A DNA stretch of 64,000 bases from Roseicyclus sediminis (GCF_025515305.1 NZ_JAOPHT010000007.1:1-64000); one strand, 5' to 3'. Positions 1 to 9,617 are shown, numbered from the stretch's first letter. Translations and numbers: made by a program. Notes: generated by a model not told the origin, from the letters alone.

Positions 1-1
1 C

Positions 2-904
2 ATCGCGGCTGACAAGGGCCTGGATCTCTCGGCGATCAAGGGGTCAGGGCCCCATGGCCGCATCGTGAAGGCCGACGTCGAGGGCGCGGCCGCTGCTCCC
101 GCGGCAGCCGCCGCACCGGCACCGGCTGCCGCCGCGCAGGCCGCTGCGGCCCCTGCGGCCGCCATGCCCACCGGCCCGGGCGCCGCGCAGGTCGCCAAGA
201 TGTACGAGGGCCGCGAATACGAGGAAATCAAGCTCGATGGCATGCGCAAGACCGTCGCCGCCCGCCTCACCGAGGCCAAGCAGACGATCCCGCATTTCTA
301 CCTACGCCGCGACATCCGCCTCGACGCGCTGCTGAAGTTCCGCTCGCAGCTGAACAAGCAACTGGAAGGCCGTGGCGTGAAGCTTTCGGTCAACGACTTC
401 ATCATCAAGGCCTGCGCCAACGCGCTTCAGGCCGTACCGGACGCCAACGCGGTCTGGGCGGGCGACCGGATGCTGCGGCTCAAGCCCTCGGACGTGGCGG
501 TGGCCGTGGCGGTCGATGGCGGCCTCTTTACCCCGGTCCTGAAGGACGCGCACCAGAAGTCGCTCTCGGCGCTTTCGGCCGAGATGAAGGACCTCGCCAC
601 CCGCGCCCGCGACCGCAAGCTGGCGCCGCATGAATACGTGGGCGGCTCCTTTGCCATCTCGAACCTCGGCATGTACGGGATCGACAATTTCGACGCCGTC
701 ATCAACCCGCCCCACGGCGCGATCCTCGCGGTCGGCGCGGGCGTGAAGAAGCCGGTGGTGGGCGCGGACGGCGAGCTTGCCGTCGCGACCGTGATGAGCG
801 TGACGCTCAGCGTCGATCACCGGGTCATCGACGGCGCGCTCGGGGCCGAGCTTCTGCAGGCCATCGTCGACAATCTCGAGAACCCGATGGTGATGCTCGC
901 CTGA
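2..904 (+). CDS. pdhC: Dihydrolipoamide acetyltransferase, E2 of pyruvate dehydrogenase (5' truncated by window edge)
   Basis: The reading frame is already open at base 2, so only the last 300 residues are present. Fragment residues 1-28 form the peripheral E1/E3-binding domain (motif SAIKGSGPHGRIVKADVE). An Ala/Pro-rich swinging linker follows to about residue 65, then the catalytic acyltransferase domain. The catalytic histidine lies in the motif SVDHRVIDGA (His codon at 818). E2 transfers the acetyl group from E1 to CoA and forms the core of the cytoplasmic PDH complex. The lipoyl domain(s) and the E1 genes must lie to the left of the window. The binding-domain sequence and length favour the pyruvate enzyme over 2-oxoglutarate or branched-chain E2, but the latter cannot be fully excluded from this fragment. 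Confidence 0.93.
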   Translation: MAADKGLDLSAIKGSGPHGRIVKADVEGAAAAPAAAAAPAPAAAAQAAAAPAAAMPTGPGAAQVAKMYEGREYEEIKLDGMRKTVAARLTEAKQTIPHFYLRRDIRLDALLKFRSQLNKQLEGRGVKLSVNDFIIKACANALQAVPDANAVWAGDRMLRLKPSDVAVAVAVDGGLFTPVLKDAHQKSLSALSAEMKDLATRARDRKLAPHEYVGGSFAISNLGMYGIDNFDAVINPPHGAILAVGAGVKKPVVGADGELAVATVMSVTLSVDHRVIDGALGAELLQAIVDNLENPMVMLA

Positions 905-1067
905 GGACAGGAACCGCGACGCCGGGGAGGATCGGCGGCGCATCTCGCGGGGCCCGGGCGGAGACGCCCGCGGCCCCGTTTCCTTTGAAGCGTTTGATCT
1001 GCCGCAAGGAAATGCCGACGGGGGGCGCCTATGCGGGTCCGGACCGATGCCCCGGAAAGGACCCCAG

Positions 1068-1403
1068 ATGGACTGGAAAGACACGCTCCGCCACACCTCC
1101 TCGATCCTGAGGCCGATGCGCGCCGAGGAGGCCGCCACGGCTCAGGGCTTCCATGCCCTGCACGAGGCGGCACTCGCGGAAGGCGCCCTCTCGACCAAGC
1201 AGAAGGAGCTGATCGCGCTCGCCATCGCGGTGTCGAAGCAATGCGTCGATTGCATCGGCTTCCACGTGAAGGCCGCGATCCGTGCCGGCGCGACGCGGTC
1301 CGAGGTGGCCGAGATGGTGAATGTCTGCGTCCTGATGAACGGGGGCCCGGGCTACATGTATGGCGCCAAGGTGATGGAGGCCTACGACCAGCTTTCGGGC
1401 TGA
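1068..1403 (+). CDS. Carboxymuconolactone decarboxylase (AhpD-like) family protein
   Basis: A 111-residue protein of the CMD/AhpD fold. Glu47 and the redox pair C59-V-D-C62 followed by His66 match the E...CxxC...H signature of AhpD-type alkylhydroperoxidases, so a thiol peroxidase or reductase role is more likely than a true decarboxylase. The start at ATG 1068 is preferred over ATG 1047 because a GGAAAGGA ribosome-binding site lies about 6 bases upstream. It stands alone, 160 bases downstream of the E2 gene and in the same direction; the substrate is unknown. It lacks the sequence context of pcaC (the pca genes at 22.6 kb are far away). Confidence 0.85.
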   Translation: MDWKDTLRHTSSILRPMRAEEAATAQGFHALHEAALAEGALSTKQKELIALAIAVSKQCVDCIGFHVKAAIRAGATRSEVAEMVNVCVLMNGGPGYMYGAKVMEAYDQLSG

Positions 1404-1454
1404 AACGGCCCTGAAAGACCATGGTTTCTTGCGCGTTTCTCCGTGAAACGCCCG

Positions 1455-2018
1455 CTAGCGTCGGAACGGCGAGGGCCTCAGGCCCTCCCCCGCGCTCTCG
1501 ACCACGTCGGCGATGCGTTTCCCGCGCGTCTCCGGCGTCTTGGCCGTCTTGATCCATTCCAGCGTGCCGCGCCTGACGCTGCGCGGCCAGCTTTCCCACA
1601 GCGGCGCATGCCCGCCCAGGGCTGCGGCGAGGTCCTCAGGCACTTCCAGGCGTTCGACATCGTCGAGGAAGGACCACATGCCGTTTTCCACGGCCAACGC
1701 GATCACCGCCTCGCCCGCCGCCGCCATCCGCCCCTCGGCCCGCATCCGCGCCACGATCTCCTTGTTCACGGCCGACCAGGCCGAGCGCGGATTACGCGGC
1801 GCGCAGCGATGGCGCATCCGGTCCTCGTCGAGGGCCGCGACCTGCCCGTCGACCCACCCCCAGCACAGGAGCTCCTCCACGGCCTCGCCCCAAGGCAGGT
1901 AAGCCGTCGTGTGCTTCTTGTAGCTGGCGATCCAGACGCCGGGCGACGTCGCGTGATGCGCCTCAAGCCAGTCGCGCAGCGCCGCGCGGCTTTCGACGGT
2001 GACGATCTCGTCACTCAT
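1455..2018 (-). CDS. YdeI/OmpD-associated family protein
   Basis: A 187-residue protein of the YdeI/OmpD-associated (bacteriocin-protection) family, recognised from the N-terminal R-x-x-L-R-D-W-L-E-x-H pattern, the central [11 protein letters not shown] motif, the [12 protein letters not shown] stretch and the C-terminal [10 protein letters not shown]. Biochemical function is not established for this family. The start is ATG 2018 with a strong GGAAGGAG site. The ATG overlaps the TGA of the pseudouridine synthase gene in an ATGA arrangement, so the two are translationally coupled. It is the last gene of the leftward run polA > MmcQ-like > rluE > this gene. Confidence 0.82.
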   Translation of the reverse strand: MSDEIVTVESRAALRDWLEAHHATSPGVWIASYKKHTTAYLPWGEAVEELLCWGWVDGQVAALDEDRMRHRCAPRNPRSAWSAVNKEIVARMRAEGRMAAAGEAVIALAVENGMWSFLDDVERLEVPEDLAAALGGHAPLWESWPRSVRRGTLEWIKTAKTPETRGKRIADVVESAGEGLRPSPFRR

Positions 2019-2596
2019 GCCTGCAACTCCTTCCAGCCGCCGGGCGGCAAACCTTCCAGCGTGTGCGGCCCCACCGACCAGCGGATGAGGCGCAGGACCG
2101 GCAGGCCCACATGCGCGCACATGCGCCGCACCTGCCGGTTCCGGCCCTCGGTGATGGTGAGCTTCAGCCAGGCGTCCGGCACCGACTTGCGGAAACGCAC
2201 CGGCGGATCGCGCGGCCAGAGCCAGTGGGGCTCCGCGACCGCCTCCACCGCGGCAGGCCGCGTCGGGCCATCGTTCAGCGTCACACCCCGGCGCAGCGCC
2301 GCCAGCGCCTCCTCCCCCGGAACACCCTCGACCAGCACGAAATAGGTCTTCGGCGTGTTCGCCTTGGGGCTCGTCAGCCGCGCTTGCAGACCGCCGTCAT
2401 TGGTCAGGAGCAACAGTCCTTCACTGTCGCGGTCGAGCCGCCCGGCCGGATAAAGCCCCGGCATCTCGAGCACCCGCCCCAGCCCCGGCCAGTTCCCGTC
2501 ATCGGTGAACTGGCTCAGCATGTTCATCGGCTTGTTGAACGCGACGAGGCGGGTCGGACCCCGCTCGCCCCTCGGCCTCGGGCGCGGACGGCTCAT
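2015..2596 (-). CDS. rluE: 23S rRNA pseudouridine synthase, RluE type
   Basis: A 193-residue pseudouridine synthase of the RsuA/RluB/E/F family without an N-terminal S4 domain, as expected for RluE. The catalytic aspartate is D55 in [17 protein letters not shown]. The RluE-like block [16 protein letters not shown] and the nucleotide-binding GRNRQVRRM motif are both present. The family isomerises uridine (U2457 in E. coli) in 23S rRNA. The start at ATG 2596 overlaps the TGA of the upstream MmcQ-like gene (ATGA), and its own TGA overlaps the next ATG, so expression is coupled in an operon. The short basic N-terminus (RPRPRPRG) may help RNA binding. Confidence 0.88.
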   Translation of the reverse strand: MSRPRPRPRGERGPTRLVAFNKPMNMLSQFTDDGNWPGLGRVLEMPGLYPAGRLDRDSEGLLLLTNDGGLQARLTSPKANTPKTYFVLVEGVPGEEALAALRRGVTLNDGPTRPAAVEAVAEPHWLWPRDPPVRFRKSVPDAWLKLTITEGRNRQVRRMCAHVGLPVLRLIRWSVGPHTLEGLPPGGWKELQA

Positions 2597-2952
2597 GCGG
2601 CGCCGGCCTTCCATTTGGCCAGCCATCGCTTCGGCGCCGCTTCCTCCCATGTGCGTCGCAGCCGCGCCTCGGCCCAGTCCCGGTCGATCCGGCCGGCGGC
2701 GACGAGGATCAGGCCATGGTTCGCGTAGTGGTCGTGGTGGACGAATGTCTCGGGGTCGGCGGCACGCAGAATCTCGCGCTCCTCGATCGTGCCCTTGAAG
2801 ACGGCGGCATCGACGTAGGGGCTCCACCAGCACCACATCCTGCCATGCGCCTTGAGGTTCGGGTTGCCCCAGCTGACGGCGTCCTCGACCTTGGGCAGGC
2901 CGAGCGACAGGGCGAGGGAGCGCAGCTCCTCCCAAGACGCGATGGCGGCCAT
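2593..2952 (-). CDS. MmcQ/YjbR family DNA-binding-like protein
   Basis: A 119-residue protein resembling the MmcQ/YjbR (CyaY-like fold) family: N-terminal LP[11 protein letters not shown], the central [12 protein letters not shown], and the C-terminal W-A-E-A-R-L-R-x-T-W-E. Members are small, probably cytoplasmic, and of uncertain function; DNA binding is a family-level assumption. The start is ATG 2952, which overlaps the polA stop (TGATG), giving translational coupling to polA. A TTG one codon upstream is the only alternative. Confidence 0.8.
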   Translation of the reverse strand: MAAIASWEELRSLALSLGLPKVEDAVSWGNPNLKAHGRMWCWWSPYVDAAVFKGTIEEREILRAADPETFVHHDHYANHGLILVAAGRIDRDWAEARLRRTWEEAAPKRWLAKWKAGAA

Positions 2953-5765
2953 CAATGCGCCTCGGCCCAGTTGGCCCCCTGCCCCGCATCGACGACAAGC
3001 GGCACGTCGAGATGCACCGCCGGATGCGCAGCCCCCTCCATCACCTCACGCGCCGCCGCGATGAGAGGATCGACGGCCTCGGCGTCGACCTCGAAGAGCA
3101 GTTCGTCGTGCACCTGCAAGAGCATCTTGGCAGGCAGGCCGTCGATCGCATCCTCCATCCGGATCATCGCGCGCCGGATCACGTCCGCCGCCGTCCCCTG
3201 GATCGGCGCGTTGATCGCCGCGCGCTGCGCGAAGCCCGCCGTCGGCCCCTTGGCGTTGATCTCGGGCGTGTTGATCTTGCGGCCGAACAGCGTCTTCACA
3301 TAGCCGTTCTTCTTCGCGAAATCCTTGGTCGCCTCCATGTAATCCCTGATGCCGGGGAAGCGCTCGAAATAGCGGTCGATGAAGCCCTGCGCCTCGGCCC
3401 TGGGGATGCGCAGGTTCCGCGCAAGGCCAAATCCCGAGATGCCGTAGATCACCCCGAAGTTGATCGCCTTGGCCTGCCGCCGCACATCGGGCGTCATCTG
3501 GTCGAGGGGCACGCCGAACATCTCGGACGCGGTGGCGGCATGGATGTCCTGCCCCTCCCGGAACGCCTGTTTCAGCGCGTCGATCCCGGCGATATGGGCA
3601 AGGATGCGCAACTCGATCTGAGAATAGTCGAGCGAGACCAGGACCTTGCCCTTCTCCGCCACGAAAGCCTCGCGGATGCGGCGGCCCTCCTCGGTGCGGA
3701 CGGGTATGTTCTGCAGGTTCGGATCGGTCGAGGCAAGCCGCCCGGTATTCGCGCCCGCGATGACATAGCTCGTATGCACCCGCCCCGTCTCGGGGTTGAT
3801 ATGGTCCTGCAACGCGTCGGTATAAGTCGACTTCAGCTTCGACAGCTGCCGCCAGTCCAGCACCCGCGCCGGCAGGTCATGGGTCGTGGCGAGGTCCTCC
3901 AGCACGTCCGCCGGTGTCGAATACTTGCCGTTCTTGCCCTTCTTGCCTCCCTCGAGGCCCATCTTCTCGAACAGGATCTCGCCCAGCTGCGCGGGGCTTC
4001 CGACGTTGAAGGTCTCCCCCGCCAGTTCGTGGATCTCCGCCTCCAGCCCCGCCATCTTCTGGGCGAAGGCGTTCGACATGCGGCTGAGCGTGTCGCGGTC
4101 GACCTTCACGCCCGACCGCTCCATCCGCGCGAGCACCGGGACAAGCGGGCGCTCCAGCGTCTCGTAGACGGTCGTCACCTGCGTGCGATGCAGTTGCGGC
4201 TTGAACAGCTCCCACAGGCGCAGCGTCACGTCCGCATCCTCGGCGGCATAGGGCGCGGCCTTGTCGATCTCCACCCGGTCGAAGGTGATCTGGCCCTTGC
4301 CCGATCCGATCAGGTCCTTGATGGGGATCGGATGGTGCGAGAGATACCGCTCGGAGAGCGTATCCATACCGTGACCGTGAAGGCCCGCGTTCATCGCGTA
4401 AGACATCAGCATCGTGTCATCGATGGGCGCCACCTCGATCCCGTAGCGCGCCAGCACCTTCACGTCGTATTTGGCGTTCTGCAGGACCTTGAGGACCGCG
4501 TCGTCCTCCAGCAGAGGCTTCAGCGCGGCCAGAAGATCATCGAACGCGATCTGCCCCTCGACCAGGCTCGCCCCCTCCGCGAAGAGGTCCTCGCCGCCGC
4601 CGCTCACATGCCCCACGGGGATGTAGCACGCACGCCCCGGCTCCACGCAGAGCGAGACGCCCACGAGGTCGGCCACCATCTCGTCGAGCGAGGTCGTCTC
4701 GGTGTCGATCGCCACCACGCCCCGCGCCCGCGCCGCCTCCAGCCAGGGCTGGAGAGCTTCCATGTCGCGCACAGTCTCGTAGCTTTCGTGCGCGATCGGC
4801 GGGTGCTCGGGCGCGGCCTCCGCCACGCTTTCGGCCTCCGCGCCGCCCGAATCGTTGTCGGCGATCACCGGGGCATCCACCCCGAGGCTCTCCGCGATCC
4901 GCTTGGTCAGCGTCCGGAATTCCATCTCGGCCAGGAAGGCCATCAGCCGCTCCGCCTCGGGCTCCAGCACCTCCAGGTCGTCGAGCGTCTCCTCCATCGG
5001 CACGTGATCGTCGAGCGTCACGAGCCTTCGCGACAGGCGGATCTGGTCCGCGTTCTCGATCAGCGTCTGGCGCCGCTTGGGCTGCTTGATCTCCTCCGCG
5101 CGCGCCAGAAGCGTGTCCAGATCGCCGTATTCGTTGATGAGAAGCGCGGCGGTCTTGATCCCGATCCCCGGCGCGCCGGGAATGTTGTCGACGCTGTCGC
5201 CCGCCAGCGCCTGCACGTCGATCACCTTCTCGGGGCCGACGCCGAACTTGGCCTCCACCCCCTCCGCGTCGATCCGCAGGTTCTTCATCGCGTCGAACAT
5301 CTCGACGCCACCGCCGACCAGCTGCATCAGGTCCTTGTCGGACGAGATGATCGTGACGCGCCCGCCCGCCTCGCGCGCCTGGCGCGCCAGTGTCGCGATG
5401 ATGTCGTCGGCCTCGAAACCTTCCATCTCCAGGCAGGCGATGTTGAAGGCGCGCGTCGCCTCCCGCGTCAGGGGTATCTGCGGTCGCAGATCCGCCGGCA
5501 TCTCGTCGCGGTTGGCCTTGTAGAGATCGTAGAGGTCGTTGCGGAATGTATGGCTGCCCTTGTCGAAGACGACCGCCGCATGGGTCGGCGCATCGGCCCC
5601 GTGATCCTTGATGATCTGGTTCCACAGCATGTTGCAGAAGCCCGACACGGCCCCGATGGGAAGGCCGTCGGATTTCCGCGTCAGCGGCGGCAGCGCATGG
5701 TAGGCGCGGAAGATGAACGCCGACCCGTCCACGAGGTGAAGATGATGACCCTTGCCGAACGCCAT
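2952..5765 (-). CDS. polA: DNA polymerase I with 5'-3' and 3'-5' exonuclease domains
   Basis: A 937-residue polymerase of normal length. The N-terminal 5'-3' exonuclease/FLAP domain (about 1-290) contains [17 protein letters not shown] and the helix-hairpin-helix [11 protein letters not shown]. The 3'-5' proofreading domain (about 340-530) keeps its metal-binding Exo I motif ([14 protein letters not shown]), so proofreading is probably active. The polymerase domain (about 560-937) carries motif [13 protein letters not shown], the finger helix [14 protein letters not shown] and motif [11 protein letters not shown]. It fills gaps after Okazaki fragment processing and excision repair. The start is ATG 5765 with a GGAGGA site 5 bases upstream; the open frame continues further 5' but without family similarity. 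First gene of a four-gene coupled operon. Confidence 0.97.
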   Translation of the reverse strand: MAFGKGHHLHLVDGSAFIFRAYHALPPLTRKSDGLPIGAVSGFCNMLWNQIIKDHGADAPTHAAVVFDKGSHTFRNDLYDLYKANRDEMPADLRPQIPLTREATRAFNIACLEMEGFEADDIIATLARQAREAGGRVTIISSDKDLMQLVGGGVEMFDAMKNLRIDAEGVEAKFGVGPEKVIDVQALAGDSVDNIPGAPGIGIKTAALLINEYGDLDTLLARAEEIKQPKRRQTLIENADQIRLSRRLVTLDDHVPMEETLDDLEVLEPEAERLMAFLAEMEFRTLTKRIAESLGVDAPVIADNDSGGAEAESVAEAAPEHPPIAHESYETVRDMEALQPWLEAARARGVVAIDTETTSLDEMVADLVGVSLCVEPGRACYIPVGHVSGGGEDLFAEGASLVEGQIAFDDLLAALKPLLEDDAVLKVLQNAKYDVKVLARYGIEVAPIDDTMLMSYAMNAGLHGHGMDTLSERYLSHHPIPIKDLIGSGKGQITFDRVEIDKAAPYAAEDADVTLRLWELFKPQLHRTQVTTVYETLERPLVPVLARMERSGVKVDRDTLSRMSNAFAQKMAGLEAEIHELAGETFNVGSPAQLGEILFEKMGLEGGKKGKNGKYSTPADVLEDLATTHDLPARVLDWRQLSKLKSTYTDALQDHINPETGRVHTSYVIAGANTGRLASTDPNLQNIPVRTEEGRRIREAFVAEKGKVLVSLDYSQIELRILAHIAGIDALKQAFREGQDIHAATASEMFGVPLDQMTPDVRRQAKAINFGVIYGISGFGLARNLRIPRAEAQGFIDRYFERFPGIRDYMEATKDFAKKNGYVKTLFGRKINTPEINAKGPTAGFAQRAAINAPIQGTAADVIRRAMIRMEDAIDGLPAKMLLQVHDELLFEVDAEAVDPLIAAAREVMEGAAHPAVHLDVPLVVDAGQGANWAEAH

Positions 5766-6254
5766 TCCGTCCTCCGCACTTGCTCGTTCCGGTTCTACCC
5801 CGCGCTCCGCGCCGGTGCGACCGTGTTTTTCACAGGCGCCGCCGCCGCCCTGTCGCAGCAGATGACGCTCGACCCCGAATGCCGCTTCACGATGGACAGC
5901 CCCGACAGCTGCTCCCACGTCATCGCCTGCATCGGCACCGAGACCCTTTTCGTCGGCGGCGGCATCGGCTGGGACAGCGGGCGGCTCGAAGGCCGGCTCG
6001 ACACCGGCGCGGCCTGCATCGGCGACTGGGACAATGCCAAGGGCCAGGCCCGCTTCGCCTGCGAGGACGGGACGGCGGGCACGGTGCAGTATTTCCGCCG
6101 CGACGATCCAACCGGCACCGCCATCGGCATCGGCGAGACGGAGGACGGCCGCACGGTCGAGGCCTGGTCGGGAGAGAACGTGCTCGATTACATCCGCCGC
6201 GAAACCCGCGAGGTGGTGCTGCAATGCGGCCCCGCGACGGTTCCGCTGGCCTGA
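5745..6254 (+). CDS. Hypothetical exported protein
   Basis: No family recognised. The likely gene encodes about 169 residues with a signal-peptide-like N-terminus (basic FRFYPALRAG, then hydrophobic ATVFFTGAAAALS before QQ), followed by a mature domain with three early cysteines (DPEC, SPDSC, VIAC) and later ones at GAACIGDW, RFACEDG and VLQCG. This pattern suggests a disulfide-containing periplasmic protein. The start is uncertain. ATG 5745 has a GAGGTGA sequence upstream but overlaps the 5' end of polA by 21 bases on the opposite strand; GTG 5823 gives a shorter protein with a poorer signal peptide. It ends 5 bases from the convergent zf-CHCC gene. Confidence 0.62.
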   Translation: MTLAERHSVLRTCSFRFYPALRAGATVFFTGAAAALSQQMTLDPECRFTMDSPDSCSHVIACIGTETLFVGGGIGWDSGRLEGRLDTGAACIGDWDNAKGQARFACEDGTAGTVQYFRRDDPTGTAIGIGETEDGRTVEAWSGENVLDYIRRETREVVLQCGPATVPLA

Positions 6255-6258
6255 ACAG

Positions 6259-6453
6259 TCAGGTCCCGCTGCCGGTCGCGGCGTCCGCGAAATCGGCGTG
6301 CACGAACTTCTTGTCGCAATAGCCGCATTCGACGAAACCGGTATCCCGGTCCAGGGACAGCCAGACGCGCGGATGGCCAAGCGCGCCCTCGCCGCCGTCG
6401 CAGGACACGCGCCAGGCGGTCACGATCTCGGTCTCGGGGGGCGGGATGGGCAT
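6259..6453 (-). CDS. zf-CHCC zinc-finger protein (NDUFS6-like)
   Basis: A 64-residue protein with the zf-CHCC pattern C-D-G-x7-HPRVWL-x5[14 protein letters not shown]. The zinc ligands are Cys18, His27, Cys43 and Cys46. Bacterial members are related to the NDUFS6/13 kDa accessory subunit of complex I, so an association with NADH dehydrogenase is a reasonable family-level inference but is not shown here. The start is ATG 6453 with a GAGG element 9-10 bases upstream. It is convergent with the exported protein to its left. Confidence 0.88.
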   Translation of the reverse strand: MPIPPPETEIVTAWRVSCDGGEGALGHPRVWLSLDRDTGFVECGYCDKKFVHADFADAATGSGT

Positions 6454-6524
6454 GGGGCTGATCCTCGGTCGCTCGTCAGGGGCCGATATGGCAAATTGAC
6501 GTCAGCCCGGCAAGTCCGCTCTGC

Positions 6525-6611
6525 CCCTTTCATCTTTCCCTGAAATACGCCGGGGGAGGCCGCAGGCCCCGGGGGCGGAGCCCCCGAAACCGAGCCGTCA
6601 GGCGAGACAGG
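6525..6611 (+). repeat. Dispersed intergenic repeat, copy 1
   Basis: Non-coding element with the core TTTCATCTTTCCCTGAAATA, then CGCCGGGGGAGGCCGCAGGCC and a GC-rich hairpin (GGGGGC-GGAG-CCCCCG), ending in a GAGCCGTCAGGCGAG tail. Related copies are at 17333-17440 (two, inverted), 20068-20155, 38821-38880 and, as a fragment, 33450-33471. All lie in gaps between genes, often just after a stop codon. Its role is unknown; the hairpin could act as a transcript end or mRNA stabiliser. Confidence 0.75.
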
Positions 6612-6641
6612 CGGCGCGCAGCCCCCCCGGGGGCTGCTCCG

Positions 6642-7022
6642 TCAGGCCGGCTGGAGCATCCGTCCGAGCGGGCGGCCGGCGAGAATGTGCATGTGGTAGT
6701 GCGGCACTTCCTGAACCGCATCCATGCCCGCATTCGACAGCGTGCGGTAGCCCGCCCCGCCCTCGCCCGGCGCGATCCCGGCCGCCGCCACGATCCGCGC
6801 CGCCACGCGGTGGAAATCGGCGATTTCCTCGGCGCTCGCCTCCGCCGCAAAATGGTCGAAGGTGACGTAGGGCCCCTTCGGGATCACCAGCACATGGACC
6901 GGCGCCTGGGGACGGATGTCGTTGAAGGCGAGCGTGTGCTCGGTCTCCATCACCGTGTCGTTGGGGATCTCCCCGCGCAGGATCTTCGCGAAGATGTTCT
7001 GGTCGTCATAGGCATAGGCCAT
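6642..7022 (-). CDS. HIT family nucleotide hydrolase
   Basis: A 126-residue histidine-triad protein with H108-Y-H110-M-H112 followed by ILAGRPLGRM, the active-site triad of Hint-type purine nucleoside phosphoramidase. The N-terminal NIFAKILRGEIP and ALAFNDIRPQAPVHVLVIPK patterns also match Hint/HIT proteins. It probably cleaves AMP-linked phosphoramidates in the cytoplasm. Start ATG 7022 has GGAGG about 9 bases upstream; a TTG at 7028 is too close to that site. Fifteen bases separate it from the glycosyltransferase gene, so the two may be cotranscribed. Confidence 0.92.
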   Translation of the reverse strand: MAYAYDDQNIFAKILRGEIPNDTVMETEHTLAFNDIRPQAPVHVLVIPKGPYVTFDHFAAEASAEEIADFHRVAARIVAAAGIAPGEGGAGYRTLSNAGMDAVQEVPHYHMHILAGRPLGRMLQPA

Positions 7023-7037
7023 CGGCAAAAGCCTCCT

Positions 7038-8615
7038 TCAGTCGGAGAAGAGATAGGGCGTCTCGGCAAGGGCATACCCGGTGTCCGGGTCCATGTCGAA
7101 GCAGCTGCTCAGGACGGCGGCGTTCTCGGCCGTGCTGCGCCCCTCGCGCAGCCGCCAGTGGTTCTGGAACTCCGCCTCGCGGATGCGCACGGACTGGTCG
7201 TCGAACTCGTGGCGCAGGGTCGGCAGCATGCGCTGGATCACCTCGTCGGGCGTCTTCTCGGTGGCGAGACCGACACGGCGGGCATGGCCCACGAGATACT
7301 GATCGTCGAAGACGCATTGCAGCTCGAGAATGCGTGCGTTGGCCCGGTCGGACATGAAATCCCGCATCAGGTCGATGTTCGCGGGATCGAGGCAGATCAT
7401 CAGCCGGTCGGTTCCGTAATAGTCGAACAGCATCCGCATCAGCGCGCGGCGGTGGCGGTTGCGCTTCTCCAGCGTGCGTTCGATCCCGCCCAGGTGCGGC
7501 ACCGGGCAGGCATCCTCGTCGAAGAGATACTCGATCCCCCGGATCGCCAGCCGGTCCTCGGCGGCGTGCAACATGCGCTTGGCGACATGCCATTTCTTGC
7601 AGACGATCATGAACAGTTCCCGGTCGGGCCCGAGCGTGCTCTCGCGTTCCCAGAACCGTGTGCCGAAACGCCGCCCGATCCGTCCGCGCCCCGTCAGGAA
7701 GGCATGAAGCTTCGGCCCCTCCTGCCCGACGGTGAAATCGGTGCGCCCCGAATCCCAAAGCGCGGCAAGCCGGTCCTTCAACGCGACCGCCTCCGGGCTG
7801 ATCTTCCGCGCGAATAGGTCGTCCTGTGAAATCAGCAGGTCGTACTGGTCGTTGTAGAAGGTGACCGGCATTCCGTAGTCGCTGAACATCTTGAAGGTCA
7901 GCGAGCGGCTGGCGATCTCGCGGTCGGGCACGAGATGGCGCACCAGCGTCTGGAAGAAGGTCTCGTCGGGGATCCATGTGGTGCGGAAGAAGCGCACGAC
8001 ATCGGGCCTTTGCCGGATGAAGTCGAGGATCGCCTCGATCGTGCGGCGTCGCAGGCACCACCACTGGCTGCCGATCATCACCTGGATGTCGGCGGGGATG
8101 CGGCGTTCGAGGCCGAGCCGCCGCTGCAGCGCCATCATCCCGTAGAACAGCCGTTTCTGCGTGCGCTCGTTCACGACATGCCGATAGACCAGCCGCTCGC
8201 GTTTCAGGCCCGTCTTGATCCAGTCCGAGGCGAAGAAATCGAAACTTTCGATGTAGTCGCGGTCGGCGGCGTCGAGAAAGGCGTGGGCATAGGCCGCCGA
8301 CTTCACGGGCGCGCAATCCCCTGAAAGCATGTAGAAATGGGTGGCGTCCGGAAACGCCTCGACCGCCGCCTCCACGGCGTTGAGCGTGGCGCGCACCAGG
8401 CTCCACTCGCCCCAGCCGCATTTCGCCCGCCGCGCCGCGAAGGTCACGTCCGCCCGATCGGCCAGCGCCTCGCGGATCTTCTGGTAGGCCTCGACCGGGG
8501 CGCGGGCATCGAAATGGATCGCCACGCAGTCTCCGGACGCCGTCAGCCGCTCCGCCTGCCGGATGATGGCGTCGGGGTCCTTGTGGCACAGAAGAATGAA
8601 GGCGATCTTTGCCAT
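7038..8615 (-). CDS. GT14 beta-1,6-N-acetylglucosaminyltransferase-like protein with C-terminal DUF5928-type domain
   Basis: A 525-residue protein. The first 280 residues resemble the core-2/I-branching GT14 family: MAKIAFILLCHKDP start, DATHFYMLSGDCAPVKS, IMIGSQWWCLRR and TTWIPDETFFQTL. GT14 enzymes transfer GlcNAc or xylose to acceptor glycans. The remaining 240 residues form a separate domain seen in roseobacter homologues and usually labelled DUF5928. No signal peptide or membrane segment is visible, so it acts at the cytoplasmic side, probably on a surface glycan. A sulfotransferase gene is transcribed divergently 183 bases away, which suggests that a sulfated polysaccharide or glycoconjugate is built. 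Confidence 0.82.
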   Translation of the reverse strand: MAKIAFILLCHKDPDAIIRQAERLTASGDCVAIHFDARAPVEAYQKIREALADRADVTFAARRAKCGWGEWSLVRATLNAVEAAVEAFPDATHFYMLSGDCAPVKSAAYAHAFLDAADRDYIESFDFFASDWIKTGLKRERLVYRHVVNERTQKRLFYGMMALQRRLGLERRIPADIQVMIGSQWWCLRRRTIEAILDFIRQRPDVVRFFRTTWIPDETFFQTLVRHLVPDREIASRSLTFKMFSDYGMPVTFYNDQYDLLISQDDLFARKISPEAVALKDRLAALWDSGRTDFTVGQEGPKLHAFLTGRGRIGRRFGTRFWERESTLGPDRELFMIVCKKWHVAKRMLHAAEDRLAIRGIEYLFDEDACPVPHLGGIERTLEKRNRHRRALMRMLFDYYGTDRLMICLDPANIDLMRDFMSDRANARILELQCVFDDQYLVGHARRVGLATEKTPDEVIQRMLPTLRHEFDDQSVRIREAEFQNHWRLREGRSTAENAAVLSSCFDMDPDTGYALAETPYLFSD

Positions 8616-8798
8616 GCTCGAAACGGTAGCGCTCAGAACCTGTTTATTGTTGTGTCAGCCATAACGCAGGGCGATTGAAGAAACACGACTTCTTTGCTTC
8701 TTTGTCGCATGACATGGCCCTTGGGGCGCAAGACCGGTTGAACCGCAACAAGAACGACGCGACACACAGAGGCAACAGGCAGAGGCGAGACGGCACAG

Positions 8799-9617
8799 AT
8801 GGGCTTCCCCGGAACCTGGATGACGACGAGCGAAAGCGTGGTCTACCGCGTGGTGCCGAAATGCGCCTGCTCGACCATCGGTCAGATCATGTACTACAGC
8901 GACAACGGCGAGTTCTTCGACGGCGACATCCACGATGCCACCGCCGGCATGCACAAATGGGCCTTCGACGCGAGCCAGCCGCTGATCGAGGCGAATATCC
9001 GTGCGCACAAGTCCTACGCCTTCACCTGCGTCCGCAATCCCTACACCCGCATCCTGTCCAGCTTTTTCGACAAGATCTGCGGCATCCAGCGCAACGGTCG
9101 GCGCTACCGCGGGAACCTCGTCCCCCTTCTGATCCAGAAATACGGCATCGATGTGGGCGGCGAGGACGGCAAGGAGGAGTTCGACCAGATCGCGAGCTTC
9201 CGCCGCTTCCTGCTGTTCGCGCGCGACACGATCCGCTGGCGCCGCCCGATGGACCCGGACATCCACTGGTCGTCCATGTCCGGCCATATCTCGACCTTCG
9301 TGGTCAATGGCGGGCGCTACGACCACATCTTCTGGACCGAGGCGTTCAACGACGGCATGCAGACCGTGCTCGACAATATCGAGATGGCCCATCCCGTCGA
9401 TCTCGCCGAGGTGCCCCGCTTCAACGAGAGCGAGGGACACGGGCCCAAGCGGCTCCACCCGGTGGAGGACTACTTCGACGACCTGTCGATGCACCTCGTC
9501 TACGAGATCTACAAAAGCGACTTCGATCTGTTCCGCTACGATTTCGAGAACCCCGCCAACAAGATGCCGACGGGCGAGATCGACCTCGACGAGGTTCACG
9601 CCAAGCTCGGCGACTGA
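8799..9617 (+). CDS. Sulfotransferase family protein
   Basis: A 272-residue PAPS-dependent sulfotransferase (Sulfotransfer_2-like). The 5'-phosphosulfate loop is VPKCACSTIGQI (about residues 19-30) and the 3'-phosphate-binding motif is TCVRNPYTRILSSFFDKI. Such enzymes move sulfate from PAPS to a hydroxyl, commonly of a carbohydrate. No signal peptide is seen. It is divergent from the GT14 glycosyltransferase, and the shared 183-base gap must hold both promoters. Start ATG 8799 has an AG-rich but imperfect site (GAGGCGAGA) upstream. Confidence 0.88.
   Translation: MGFPGTWMTTSESVVYRVVPKCACSTIGQIMYYSDNGEFFDGDIHDATAGMHKWAFDASQPLIEANIRAHKSYAFTCVRNPYTRILSSFFDKICGIQRNGRRYRGNLVPLLIQKYGIDVGGEDGKEEFDQIASFRRFLLFARDTIRWRRPMDPDIHWSSMSGHISTFVVNGGRYDHIFWTEAFNDGMQTVLDNIEMAHPVDLAEVPRFNESEGHGPKRLHPVEDYFDDLSMHLVYEIYKSDFDLFRYDFENPANKMPTGEIDLDEVHAKLGD

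Noticed and set aside
1068-1403. CMD-family protein as pcaC of the pca pathway
   Set aside because: The CxxC-x3-H pattern is AhpD-like and the gene is 21 kb from pcaD/pcaB.
2955-5740. Very long open frame on the + strand opposite polA
   Set aside because: It mirrors polA in the complementary frame, rich in His/Arg/Leu, with no family match; a high-GC shadow. Only its last part (from 5745) looks real.
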